From contig JBGTSB010000005.1 of assembly GCA_041940525.1 (NCBI GenBank), forward strand, positions 34,882-98,881: DNA of 64,000 bases, read 5' to 3'. Below the pieces are notes generated by a model. That model was not told the DNA's origin. It searched no databases and saw only the letters and a program-made list of their open reading frames with translations. A program made the translations under genes and the position numbers. The first letter of the stretch is position 1. Every line of letters starts with the position of its first letter. Origin of the DNA: JAKAXS01 sp041940525 (lineage in GTDB: Bacteria > Pseudomonadota > Alphaproteobacteria > Rhizobiales > Hyphomicrobiaceae). Positions 46,288-56,000 of this stretch are shown in pieces.

Positions 46288-48741
46288 TCAGGCATTCACC
46301 CGCTCGTTCAGTGAATCATAGATCATTGACGTGTAGACCTCGGCCGGGATGCGGGTGTTTGCCAGACCCAGCTCATAATTGCCTTCGGCAACCCACTCCA
46401 ACGGCGCGCCGTCTGGGTTGGAGACATACCCCATGCCCAATGGGAAGCCGAGCGTATGCCCATATCCGGCTGAAGCAAGGTAGCCAACCTGCTTGCCGTT
46501 CCGATAAATCGTCTCCTTCCCATAAAGAAGGATATCCGGATCTTGAGGACTGAAGGTGCACAAGCGGCGCGTAACGCCAGCTTGGAACTGCTTCACCATG
46601 GCACTGCGCCCAATAAAGTCCGGCTTGTCCAAATCAACCGCGAAGCCCAGGCCTGCCTCAAGGGGCGTGTCAAACGGCCCAACTTCAATGCCCCACAACC
46701 GCCGGCCCTTTTCCATGCGAAGACTGTCGATGGCCCGATAGCCGGCGTCGGCCGCACCGAACTCCGCACCGGCACCTTTGACGGCCTCATAGAGCGTCGC
46801 AAGATAGTCGGGCGGCGTGTACATCTCCCATCCCAATTCCCCGGCAAAGCCAAGTCGTAAGGCCAAGACCGGCGCACCAGCCACGATGATGTTCTGGGCT
46901 TGAAACAATGGAAACGACGCGTTGGAAATATCGTTCTCGCAAACCTTGGCTAGGATGTGCCGGGCCATCGGCCCCATCAAAGACAAGCAACCAAACGATG
47001 AGCTGACATCAAACAGGTGCGGCTCAAGACCGTCCGGTATTTGCCTCGCGATGTGATTAAGATCCCGAGTACCAGACGCCGCGCCAGTGATGATCAAATA
47101 GTCTTCCTCGTCGAGACGCGTGACGGTCAAATCAGCCTCGAAGCCACCGCGCGCATTGAGCATTGAGGTGTAAACAATGCGTCCTTTCTCCTGCGCGATA
47201 TTGTTGGCGCAAATGTACTGCAAGGCAGCCGTGGAACCCTTCCCGACCATCCTGAGCTTCACAAATGAAGTCTGATCGAATATTGCCGCCCTCTGCCTGC
47301 AAGCTTGATGCTCAGCGGCGACATTCCCAAACCAATTCTGCCGGCCAAACCGATACTCATCTTTAGCTCCAACGGTACCAGGCTTGAACCAGTTCGCCCG
47401 CTCCCAGCCAAACTTGGCACCAAAGCACGCCCCCTCTAGCTTGAGGCGATCGTAGATGGCACTCCGCCGCAACCCTCTACCGGCCTGCTTCTCCTCAAAA
47501 GGATAGTGCAGCTTATAATGACCGGCCTGCCCTTCGAGCGACCGCTTCAAGACTTGATCATCCGAGCGATGGAACGGGGCAAACCGCCGGATATCTGCCG
47601 CCCACAAATCGAACGGCGGCTCCTTGTTCAAGATCCAGTGCGCCAGAGCCATGCCGGCACCGCCACCGGCCGCGATACCAAAAGCGTTGAAGCCAGCCGC
47701 CACGAAGTAGTTCCGCACCTCTGGTGCTTCGCCGATGATAAACATCCCATCTTCGGTAAATGACTCAACGCCATTGAACCACTGCTTGACGCCCACCGTC
47801 TTCAGCGCGGGAAAACGCTCGCAGGCCGACACAAGAAACGGCTCAAAATGAGCATGCGCCGGTTCCATCAACTTGAACTCGTGACCGTCCGGAATGGGTT
47901 TGGTCACAAACGGAATAGGGTTGAGCTCATACCCGCCAACCGAAAGCCCGCCAACCTCTTCCTTAAAATACGTCAGCTTGTCTGGATCGCGCACGGCGGG
48001 GGCATGCCGCGCCAAACCATCGATCGTCTCGGTAACGAAATACTGATGGTGTGACGGCTGCAACGGAACATTGACACCAGCCAAAAGCCCAAGCTCACGC
48101 GCCCAGATCCCAGCGCAATTGACGAAGACCTCGCAAGCGATGTCGCCTTGGTCAGTCGATACACCCGCGACCGCGCCGTTTTTGACCGTGCAGCCGGTGA
48201 TCTTGACGCCTTCAATGATCCTCACGCCACCGTTGCGCGCGCCCTTCGCCAACGCCTGCGTAATATCGGAAGGGTTGGCGACGCCGTCACTCGGAACAAA
48301 CGCTGCGCAAAGCACATCCCCCGTATACATCTGAGGGAGCATATTGCCGGCGTCGGCAGCCGACATGATCTCGTACTCAATCCCGAACGACTGAGCGACG
48401 GTAGCCGCGATCTCATATTCCGACCGGCGATCGGGCGTCAGCGCCAACCTAATCGATCCGTTGCGAACCCAGCCAGCAGGCTGGCCGACCAACGCTTCCA
48501 ACTCATCATAAAGTTTAAGCGACTCACGCAAGAGCCTAGTGATGTTCGCGTCCGACCGCAGCTGGCCAATCGCGCCGGCGGCATGCCAAGTCGAACCAGC
48601 CGTCAGCTGATACTGCTCCAGCAAAACAACATCGCGGCAACCCATCTGAGCCAAATTGTAGGCTGTCGAACACCCAACAATGCCACCACCGGCAATCACA
48701 ATTCGCGCGTGACTGGGAAGACCTGTTTGCATGTTCACCAT
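46288..48741 (-). CDS. FAD-dependent oxidoreductase fused to a GcvT/aminomethyltransferase domain (dimethylglycine/sarcosine dehydrogenase-like)
   Basis: An 817-residue two-domain enzyme. The N-terminal DAO half begins with the FAD loop IVIAGGGIVGCSTAYNLAQMG, and SWHAAG-like TAGSTWHAAGAIGQL follows, where the flavin is normally bound covalently through His. The half from about residue 430 (KFGWERANWF, RMEKGRRLWG, GFVDL-type GFAVDLDKPDFIGR) is a GcvT-type tetrahydrofolate domain. The family demethylates N-methylated glycines or related amines, passing methylene to THF and electrons to ETF, whose quinone reductase is encoded at 26025-27731. The substrate is not fixed by sequence. Confidence 0.87.
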   Translation of the reverse strand: MVNMQTGLPSHARIVIAGGGIVGCSTAYNLAQMGCRDVVLLEQYQLTAGSTWHAAGAIGQLRSDANITRLLRESLKLYDELEALVGQPAGWVRNGSIRLALTPDRRSEYEIAATVAQSFGIEYEIMSAADAGNMLPQMYTGDVLCAAFVPSDGVANPSDITQALAKGARNGGVRIIEGVKITGCTVKNGAVAGVSTDQGDIACEVFVNCAGIWARELGLLAGVNVPLQPSHHQYFVTETIDGLARHAPAVRDPDKLTYFKEEVGGLSVGGYELNPIPFVTKPIPDGHEFKLMEPAHAHFEPFLVSACERFPALKTVGVKQWFNGVESFTEDGMFIIGEAPEVRNYFVAAGFNAFGIAAGGGAGMALAHWILNKEPPFDLWAADIRRFAPFHRSDDQVLKRSLEGQAGHYKLHYPFEEKQAGRGLRRSAIYDRLKLEGACFGAKFGWERANWFKPGTVGAKDEYRFGRQNWFGNVAAEHQACRQRAAIFDQTSFVKLRMVGKGSTAALQYICANNIAQEKGRIVYTSMLNARGGFEADLTVTRLDEEDYLIITGAASGTRDLNHIARQIPDGLEPHLFDVSSSFGCLSLMGPMARHILAKVCENDISNASFPLFQAQNIIVAGAPVLALRLGFAGELGWEMYTPPDYLATLYEAVKGAGAEFGAADAGYRAIDSLRMEKGRRLWGIEVGPFDTPLEAGLGFAVDLDKPDFIGRSAMVKQFQAGVTRRLCTFSPQDPDILLYGKETIYRNGKQVGYLASAGYGHTLGFPLGMGYVSNPDGAPLEWVAEGNYELGLANTRIPAEVYTSMIYDSLNERVNA

Positions 48742-48791
48742 TGTTGGAGCCGACGGCCCTCATTTTATCGGGGCCATTCCGGCTCATGTAA

Positions 48792-49064
48792 CTAACGAAT
48801 ACCGCGATGGCCGCGAGCTATACCCACATGACAGCCGCCAAATTCAGACATCTTACCTGCTCATTCGCTGTCATCAAGGCGGTCGCCGATCTGTCGAAAG
48901 CATTGGGCCTGCGGCTAATCGCGGAAGGCATCGAAACAGCCGAACAAGCCGATGCCTTAGTGGCCGCCGGCTGCGAGCATTTGCAAGGCTACCTCTTCGG
49001 CCGCCCCATGCCGTTTCCCCAACTGGCTAGCACGCTCAAGTCAAAGGAAAGCGCGCTCGCTTAA
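48792..49064 (+). pseudogene. EAL-domain fragment (c-di-GMP phosphodiesterase remnant)
   Basis: The reading frame between an upstream TAA (48789) and the stop at 49064 encodes only the last ~70 residues of an EAL domain: AVIKAVADLSKALGLRLIAEGIETAEQADAL, then GCEHLQGYLFGRPMP. The catalytic EVL/EAL head and the metal-binding residues of the first two thirds are absent from all frames nearby. It is therefore a 5'-truncated relic and cannot hydrolyse c-di-GMP. Confidence 0.75.
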
Positions 49065-49183
49065 AAACTGCAACACTCTACTGCAGCCATAGTCTTGCAT
49101 CTGCGCCTCTAAGCCCGCTAAAACGGCCGCAAGCGGAGACTTCTAACCGCTTACCAGAAGCCCAGCGCAGACGAGGTCTTTCT

Positions 49184-49585
49184 ATGAAACGCACAAACTT
49201 CGCCGCGGCACTCACTTTGGCAGCTCTAACTCCGTCGGCCGCGCCCGCACAATCGGCCGGAGACATTCCCGATTTAAAGGGAACGTGGAAGGGTGAGAAC
49301 CGCACTGTGTCCGATAAAAAGGGCTATCGCGTCTGGGGCGAGAAGACGGTCGTGATTACGGAACAGAAAGACCGGCGCTTCCGCGGCGAATTCGAGTATC
49401 CCGCCGGCATCAAGAAGTTCTTCGGCGTAATCTATCCGGACAATATTTCTTTCACCTGGGTCGCCTCGGACAGCAAGGGCTACAACCACGGCCGCATCCT
49501 GAGCAAAGACCGCATGAGCGCCTGCTATGTCGAAGCTGGCGAAGAAGCCACGGCTGGATGCGCTGAGCTAACGCGGCAGAAATAA
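49184..49585 (+). CDS. Small exported protein of unknown function
   Basis: A 133-residue protein with a signal peptide (FAAALTLAALTPSAAPAQ) and a beta-rich mature part: PDLKGTWKGENRTV, KTVVITEQKDRRFRGEFEYP, ISFTWVASDSKGYNHGR. The G-T-W-x-G opening and repeated strands recall small lipocalin-like or beta-barrel domains, but no family can be named with confidence. Two cysteines near the end (ACYVE, AGCAE) could form a disulfide in the periplasm. Confidence 0.7.
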   Translation: MKRTNFAAALTLAALTPSAAPAQSAGDIPDLKGTWKGENRTVSDKKGYRVWGEKTVVITEQKDRRFRGEFEYPAGIKKFFGVIYPDNISFTWVASDSKGYNHGRILSKDRMSACYVEAGEEATAGCAELTRQK

Positions 49586-49598
49586 AACTCCACGCAGA

Positions 49599-50147
49599 TC
49601 AGCGTAAGAATTCGTGTTGAACTTTCGTGAAAGCAGCGATCGCATCGCTCTTCTGAGCCTCAAGCGCATCGAGCCGTTGATGGACTTGCCTGGTTAACGC
49701 CGAAGTGGCGTCCGTTGACTCTAGGATCTGTTCCGCTAGCTCCGCATGCACAGGAACAAAGCCTTCATACGTCTTCAAGAGCACATCGGCCTGAGCTAGC
49801 ACCGCCCGCGCCTCGTCTCCGGAAGATGCATCAACGCGCTGAGAAGCCTTCCGCGCCTCGGCGATGCCATCGGGCACTGTGCTGCCTGAAATCTTGAGCA
49901 GCGCGAGCAAGCCACTGCGCTTGTCCGCCGCCGGGTCGCTCGCCCTCCGCAGCAGCGCATGCATTGCATCAACGGACTTTGTCGCTTCGTTGAGCGGATC
50001 GACAATAGAATTACTAAAGTGAGCTGCTTGCTTCTGGTTCTCGCTATCGACGAAGCCCTTGACGTCGGCACCCCAATTATAAACGCGAAACGCAATAATG
50101 CCGCCAAAAACGGCCAACGCCAAAATCATATAAGTACGACGCACCAC
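49599..50147 (-). CDS. Helical single-pass membrane protein of unknown function
   Basis: A 182-residue protein. An N-terminal transmembrane helix (YMILALAVFGGIIAFRVY) anchors a helical domain that is predicted to lie in the periplasm and is rich in Ala, Ser, Asp and Gln with heptad-like spacing. The start is GTG at 50147 or 50144, supported by AGGGGGAC. It resembles the sensor-like four-helix bundles of methyl-accepting proteins in composition only; no signalling domain is attached. Confidence 0.65.
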   Translation of the reverse strand: MVRRTYMILALAVFGGIIAFRVYNWGADVKGFVDSENQKQAAHFSNSIVDPLNEATKSVDAMHALLRRASDPAADKRSGLLALLKISGSTVPDGIAEARKASQRVDASSGDEARAVLAQADVLLKTYEGFVPVHAELAEQILESTDATSALTRQVHQRLDALEAQKSDAIAAFTKVQHEFLR

Positions 50148-50435
50148 AAGTCCCCCTGGTCAGCTCAGTCCCCATTGCCATAGCACGCGTAGCAGTTTGG
50201 GGCACCGCTGAGCAGCTCCCGCCTGCAGACGATGTTCGCAAACTTCCACCACCTGACAGCGTGCACTTGGACAAGGCGAGCACGAGCGCGAAGGCCCTGC
50301 CTTCGCGCTTGATGCCTATTCTACTTAACCCTAACTAGACAGCACACGCCGCAAGGCGATTGTCCTCAGCCTTGATCTTCCCCGCCTTCCGGGCTTTCAT
50401 TGATGGGTTCAGCGTACCTGTCGGGGGAAGAGTTC

Positions 50436-51320
50436 ATGCGTTCACTATGCTTGGCGGCCTTTGGTTTTGTCATTCTGTTGGGCGACACCGCCAAGGCGGC
50501 AACGCTGGAATCCGGCACTCTCAAATGCGAGGTAAAATCCGGTGTCGGCTTCATCATCGGCTCGACCAAAGATGCCTACTGCGTCTTCTACAAGACCGAT
50601 GGCACGACCGAGGCCTACCACGGCACGATCAAGAAGTTCGGCCTGGATATCGGCTTCACCACCGGCGGCATCATGGCTTGGCAGGTTCTAGCCTCGACAA
50701 CTGAATTCCCGCCAGGCGAACTCGCCGGCGCCTATGTCGGCGTCGATGCCGACGCAAGCCTCGGCGTAGGCGCGGGCGCCAAAGTCCTCGTTGGAGGATC
50801 AAACAACACCATCAGCCTTCAGCCACTTAGCCTACAAGGACAAACCGGCATCAACGTCGCCGTGGCGTTGGCGGAACTCGATCTCGATCCGCTCTTTGGC
50901 TCCGGTCAAGTCTGGGAGGAACCTGCCGCGCATGTTGTTCACGAAGAAGTGCGCGTTCGCACGCGCTACTTCAAGAAGGAACCGCACTATGGCTGCGGCG
51001 CCTACTTCGTCATGCGCGAGGGTGACACGCTCTCCAAAGTCGCCAGACTGTGTGGCATGACTGTTGAGGCGATCCTCGATGAGAACCCCGACATATCCAA
51101 CACACGCCAGATCCCGGTCGGCACGTATGTCGACCTGCCCTCTTACACCGGCGGACCGCGCACTTGCGAGGACAAGGCCATCCTACAACCGGGCGAATAC
51201 GTCGACGAACTCGCCGAACGCTGCAACGTCTCCTTCAGCGCCTTAGTTGCCGCCAACCCCCAAATCCAAGATCCCCGCGAACTCAAAGACGGAATGGTCC
51301 TGACCCTGCCGGAGAGTTAG
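50436..51320 (+). CDS. Exported DUF992 protein with two LysM domains
   Basis: A 294-residue protein. After a signal peptide (SLCLAAFGFVILLGDTAKA), residues about 22-170 form a DUF992 domain: GTLKCEVKSGVGFIIGSTKDAYC, GTIKKFGLDIGFTTGGIMAW, VLVGGSNNTISLQPLSLQGQTG. Two LysM modules follow at about 188-236 (FVMREGDTLSKVARLCGM) and 245-293 (ILQPGEYVDELAERCNV), which would bind peptidoglycan. DUF992 is usually a stand-alone secreted domain in Rhizobiales, so the LysM tail is unusual. ATG at 50436 follows GGGGGAAGAG; an in-frame ATG at 50400 lies before the signal. Confidence 0.85.
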   Translation: MRSLCLAAFGFVILLGDTAKAATLESGTLKCEVKSGVGFIIGSTKDAYCVFYKTDGTTEAYHGTIKKFGLDIGFTTGGIMAWQVLASTTEFPPGELAGAYVGVDADASLGVGAGAKVLVGGSNNTISLQPLSLQGQTGINVAVALAELDLDPLFGSGQVWEEPAAHVVHEEVRVRTRYFKKEPHYGCGAYFVMREGDTLSKVARLCGMTVEAILDENPDISNTRQIPVGTYVDLPSYTGGPRTCEDKAILQPGEYVDELAERCNVSFSALVAANPQIQDPRELKDGMVLTLPES

Positions 51321-51354
51321 GGGCGCCAAGGAGCAACCAGGCGCTCATTGCGAG

Positions 51355-52077
51355 ATGAAACATCATCTGGATCGCATCAGCCGTCGTAGTTTCCTGGCAG
51401 GCTGCTGCAGCCTGTTGCCGGCTTTTGGCGTCCGCTCTGAGGCAGTCCAATTATTTGAAAAGATGTGGCGAGGCCATCCGATGGGCGACGGGGTCGGTTT
51501 GGGAGAGCGTTGGCCTTGCAAGAATATGCTCAACATCGATTGCCTATCAGACCCAGACAACCTCACTCGAGATCAATGCGCTATACGCCTGGGAATAGCG
51601 ATTAAGGCGGCAGTCCCAGGACTTCGATTAAATGATTTCCCCAAGTTGAAAAACTCTCCTCTCGAACAAACCGAGAAGTGGCCTTTGGTCTGTAAAGACC
51701 TTTGTTTGCCAGATTGTGCCCACCCCGAAGACAGTCTGCACTTCCTGCGCACATCAGAACTGGCGAGTTGCCTGCTCGCGATTTCCGAGAGCCGCGATAA
51801 GTACAGTAACTTTTTGTGGCTGGGCCCTCCGCATGTGTTCTATGACCATCGGGAACGCAGTCGTTTCCGCTCTGAAATCGGAATGCGCAAAGGTATCATT
51901 TTTATCGAAAATTTTTGGGACGAGCGCTACCAGGCCATGCGTGGCAGCCACATTGATCTTTGGAACGGTCCGATCCAGTTATCAAAAAATGAACTATACT
52001 ATCGCGGAAACGCTCGACCCGATCGACGTTACGAAGAGGTCGCCGATCGCATAATCTTCTGGGAAGTGCGAGGCTAG
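51355..52077 (+). CDS. Tae4-like peptidoglycan amidase with a twin-arginine signal
   Basis: A 240-residue protein matching the type VI amidase effector 4 pattern. The NlpC/P60-like catalytic Cys is probably Cys75 in RDQCAIRLG and the His is His199 in GSHIDLWNG, with family-like strands KGIIFIENFW and RIIFWEVRG. The third residue of the triad could not be placed with certainty. Residues 9-24 (SRRSFLAG then CCSLLPAFGV) form a consensus Tat signal, whereas Tae4 effectors normally lack a signal because the secretion needle delivers them. No type VI genes and no Tai4 immunity gene are recognised here. Eleven cysteines suggest disulfides. Tae4 enzymes cut gamma-D-Glu-mDAP bonds; activity here is inferred. 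Confidence 0.72.
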   Translation: MKHHLDRISRRSFLAGCCSLLPAFGVRSEAVQLFEKMWRGHPMGDGVGLGERWPCKNMLNIDCLSDPDNLTRDQCAIRLGIAIKAAVPGLRLNDFPKLKNSPLEQTEKWPLVCKDLCLPDCAHPEDSLHFLRTSELASCLLAISESRDKYSNFLWLGPPHVFYDHRERSRFRSEIGMRKGIIFIENFWDERYQAMRGSHIDLWNGPIQLSKNELYYRGNARPDRRYEEVADRIIFWEVRG

Positions 52078-52086
52078 CTTTGGGAC

Positions 52087-53082
52087 ATGCACTACCGCGC
52101 TTTGAAGATAGTCATTGCTGCAATTCTATCCCTGGCGGCAGCAAAGCCGGGTTTATCTGGCGTGCCTTGCAGCGAAAGGGTTCGCTATGTCCAGGTGACA
52201 AGTCCGTTACCGCTCCCTCTTCAAAGCAAGCCCGCTACCGGCCCGGAGCACAAGATCGGAACAGCGGCCGAGGGAACACGCTACGTGCTCGGCAAGTGCC
52301 TCGTTGTAGGCGGTTACCGCTTCCGCTGGTGTCAAATCTCGTCCGCGCGCGTGGCAGGTTGGATTAACTCATACTATCTAACTCCGATCGATCAAGAAGG
52401 CGAACAATGTCATCGCCAAAGCGACCCTGACCGTAAAATTGCCGGCAAGAAATCAGGTGTAGCATCAGAGGCCGAAAATTGGACAACTGAAGCGAAGGCG
52501 CATTTGCGGCTCGTAGCGACTGATAAAGCCACTACAGAGATTCCAGCGGAGTTGTTCTTTAGCTCCAGTGGTTGGCGCTGTCCCAGACTCAACAATTACT
52601 GGTGCGTGAAAACGCGCTCACAGTCTCTCTGGCCAGGACAATTGCAGTCCGACGAAGACGGGCACGCCGTCTTCAAGGACGCCAAGCATGGGGCAGCGGC
52701 TGCCTACTTGCTTCTGAAAGACTACTGGCAGAACCGCAACAGACACACGCTCACGTCGATGATGTGCGCATATGCTCCGAATTCCGATTGTATCGGCAGT
52801 GAAGCCGGCCGGTCGCCAGACGGGCAATGCACCTACTCAAGCAACGACTGCGAGGCCTACGCGCAGTCACTAGCCGAAACGTTGAACGTATGCGCTGATT
52901 GTAAACTGAAATTGTTTTCGAACGGCGCGCCGGAACCGCTGGTGGTTGACCTCATGAAGCAGATCGCACGCTTCGAAATTAGCCACCCCCGGTTTGGCAT
53001 CGAGCTGGTCCCTACGACCAGCGTGGTCGAAGAGGGTATCGCCATAGCCGACAGGCAACCGGAAGAAGGACCGTCTCGCTAG
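52087..53082 (+). CDS. Exported protein with SH3b and NNPGNIR-like domains
   Basis: A 331-residue protein starting nine bases after the Tae4-like gene. Following a signal-like start, residues about 30-100 look like a bacterial SH3 domain (RYVQVTSPLPLPLQSKP, KCLVVGGYRFRWCQI, VAGWINSYYL). Residues about 155-260 resemble the NNPGNIR-type fold of phage and cell-wall proteins: RCPRLNNYWCVKTRSQSLWPGQ, EDGHAVFKDAKHGAAAAYLLL, and LTSMMCAYAPNSDC. The strict NNPGNIR sequence is not present. Many cysteines agree with an oxidised compartment. The last four bases overlap the end of the facing caspase-like gene. Confidence 0.62.
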   Translation: MHYRALKIVIAAILSLAAAKPGLSGVPCSERVRYVQVTSPLPLPLQSKPATGPEHKIGTAAEGTRYVLGKCLVVGGYRFRWCQISSARVAGWINSYYLTPIDQEGEQCHRQSDPDRKIAGKKSGVASEAENWTTEAKAHLRLVATDKATTEIPAELFFSSSGWRCPRLNNYWCVKTRSQSLWPGQLQSDEDGHAVFKDAKHGAAAAYLLLKDYWQNRNRHTLTSMMCAYAPNSDCIGSEAGRSPDGQCTYSSNDCEAYAQSLAETLNVCADCKLKLFSNGAPEPLVVDLMKQIARFEISHPRFGIELVPTTSVVEEGIAIADRQPEEGPSR

Positions 53083-56000
53083 CGCCACAACAGTACGAAA
53101 TCGGCAACGCCAATGTGCGTCTCAGGAACTTGGCTACCATCGCTGAGCTTCCGAACTCGCTCAGACAAATAACTCGCGAGATCATGAACTTTGACGCCAT
53201 TCACGTTGGGGAACCGCTCCTTCCAATGTTCGGTCCCCTCAATTGCCTCCAACACTGAGTAGGTGAAGAGGCCGTGGCCAAGTGGCGGATGCTCTAGAGA
53301 GGCCTGGCTTCGGCCAGCGGCGACATAAGCCACCAGTTCTTCAGCCTCTGCATTGCCCGCAAGTTGATTGTTGTATGATTGCCATCGGCCGGCGTTTGCC
53401 GCTTGGCAAGCATCAACAAAGAGTATCCGCCGGCCGTCAACGCGAGTAAGCCGATTTTGCAACTCAAGCCAATCGATCAAGTTCTCGCCTTGCCCGGCAG
53501 CCGCGCCCTTTGAGCGGCGAACATCGGTCGGCAGGAAGAAGTAGCGGCCGGTTTCTGCCGCTTCCCCATGGCCGGCGAGAAACACCAGAACAGTGTCCCC
53601 AGGTTTTGATGCTGCAAGAGCGTCGAGCGCTGAGAGGATGTTTTCCCGAGTTGGCGGTCGGTTTCCGTTAGAATTTGAGAGCACCTCGATCTTGATTTCG
53701 TCGTACTGCTCACGCGCAGCTGCAGCCACTCGTATTGCAAAGCTCTCTGCATCAGTCGAGGCAAACTGTAAGTCGCAATTTGAAGTGCCATCCTTGCCGC
53801 ATCTGTTTCCAAGACCACCGTACTCGTTCACGCCGACGGCAACGACTCGCAGTGCGCCGCGCGCATCTAGTGGCGCTTCCCCGATCTGTTGTACATGGAC
53901 AACGGCACTTCCTCGCGGGCTGCTGCCCACGTCATTAACCGCAACCAGTTCTACAGTGTTCGAGCCCTTGAACAGTGGCACCTCATAGTCATAAGCGAGC
54001 CATCCTTCCGGCGGCTTAGCGCCACCGACACGAATTGATGGAAGTGCCTTGGCGTGAACCTTGGTGCCGTTCACGAAGGCAAATACAGTCTTTAGATCTG
54101 CCTCATCAGACTTGATGAACGCGCTTAGCTTCAAAAGCCCCGAAGTCTCAGTCAGGCGTGTTTCCGTTTTGGCTAGGCGCACCTGTGGCGGCTGAGCGCT
54201 CAACAGCTTGGCTAGGTCAAAGCCAGCTGGAAACGCCTCTTGGACAGCCTTTTCGGCACTGGCCAACTGCAAAGCCCGGACAAGAAGATCGCGCCGATTG
54301 AGCGTTTGCCGATACTGGGCAGAAGACACAAAGTCTGGCGTTTCGTTTGCCCCTTTATTGAGCTGCCAGCCGATTAGTTTGCCGCCGGCCGCCGATCCGT
54401 AGAAAAATCCTTGCGGAAGCCACATGACCCATTCGCCATCGACAGCCCGCAAGAATGAGGCAACCAACTCCCCTGATTGCGCATTCCATAGTCTCACCGT
54501 GTGGTCAGACCCGCTCGAAGCAACAAACCTATCCTGTCGTGATAGCGCTACCGACCAAACGACATCGTTGTGTCCCTTGAAGTCGGCAACCTTCTTGCCG
54601 GTAAGATCGTAAGCCTCAAGCACTCCATTTCGGCCACCGGAAATCAGCTTGTCTTCGAAATTATAGAAGCTGTACGCGGTATGCTCGTAGCCATTGTGGG
54701 TTTGTCGGACAACGGACACTGGTGGGTCGGTTCCGCTAATAACAAGCTCACCATACTTCCGTTGCAACGGCCCTCCGCGCTTTGCCCTAAGTCCCTTGTC
54801 TTGAGATGTTGTGATCGCGCGCGCGTACGGGACCGGGTCTAAGAGAGCTTCTGGCGATCCCAAGTCAAACTCATGCGTGGGCAGCTGCATCGCATACTCG
54901 AGAGGCTCGTCTTGGGCATTGTGCGAACCCGCATCGGTATAGCCCCAGCTCAGTTTCAGTCCGTCGAGACTGAAGCCAACTGCGTAAACAGGCCGGGTCT
55001 CGGCCTTGAGCCGGTACTTTGTTTGGGCACTAGCGATCAAATTCACCGCGATAGAGCGGTCAAGGAAACCATTGGTCGCGATCATCGCGCCATCCGCGCT
55101 GAGCGCTAGGGATGACACGCGGGCCGTATGGCCAGCAGACACAACGTCAGCCTTTTCCGAGGACGTGTCGAGCTTGTAAACATCGAAACCGTCAACGCCC
55201 TTGACCGCGTACGAAAAGAAAATCGTCTTATCGCCAGCAATTGCGACTTGCGCGATGGGGGCGGCCACCGAAGTTGAAATGCGCTTTTTGATAGAGGCGT
55301 TTGCCAAGTCTAGGATGATCAGCTCGCCGCCACGTGAGCCCAACACGGCCATATCAGCATTGTCTGCCACCGCCATGGCAGTCACAGCGGGCTTTAATCC
55401 GTCGACCGGTGCAAGAGATTTTTTTTCTTCTATGGACCAGATATTGAACCCGCCAGACATGTCGAAGGAATAGACGAAGCGGCCGAGCCGGTCGAACGCC
55501 ACATCCACGACACCTAGGAGAGTGTGCTCCTCGATCCGGTGCAGAACTTTGCGAGCCGCAACGTCCCAGATCAAGACTTGTCCATCGCCCCCCGCACTCG
55601 CCAGCAGCTTACCGTTTTTTGAGAAGCGTAAGCTGTTCACTGAATTAAGGTGCGCCCGCAGGACAGATAACGTTTCGCCTGTCGCGATATCAACGAGATT
55701 GATGCCCGCTTTCCGGTCGGCTTCTTTGCCACCGAAAGTATGACCGGAAGCAGCAAAAAACCGCTCTCCCGGTTCCACGTCCAGCGCGTACATTTGTCCG
55801 TCTTTGCCACCGGCGTGGTAGGTTCGAAAGGCGTGGATCTGCCGTTTTCCCTCAAGATCCCACAGGCGCACGGTTTTATCGTCACCCGCTGAAAGCAGCC
55901 GCTTGCCGTCACTCAAAAATCTTACAACATTGACCCGGCCGTGGTGCCCACTGCTTTTGACCTGCACGATCGGTTGAGGCAACGAGGTGACTTCAGCCTT

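Noticed and set aside
48148..48795. 215-codon plus-strand open frame
   Set aside because: Antisense to the FAD-binding half of the FAD-GcvT gene; Arg-rich shadow.
49599..50147. Immunity protein for the Tae4-like amidase
   Set aside because: It is on the other strand, separated by the DUF992-LysM gene, and shows no Tai4-like features beyond being helical.
51394..51405. Lipobox-like LAGC in the Tae4-like protein, suggesting a lipoprotein
   Set aside because: The cysteine comes only six residues after the arginine pair, before the hydrophobic stretch, so it cannot be a lipoprotein cleavage site; it lies inside the Tat signal.
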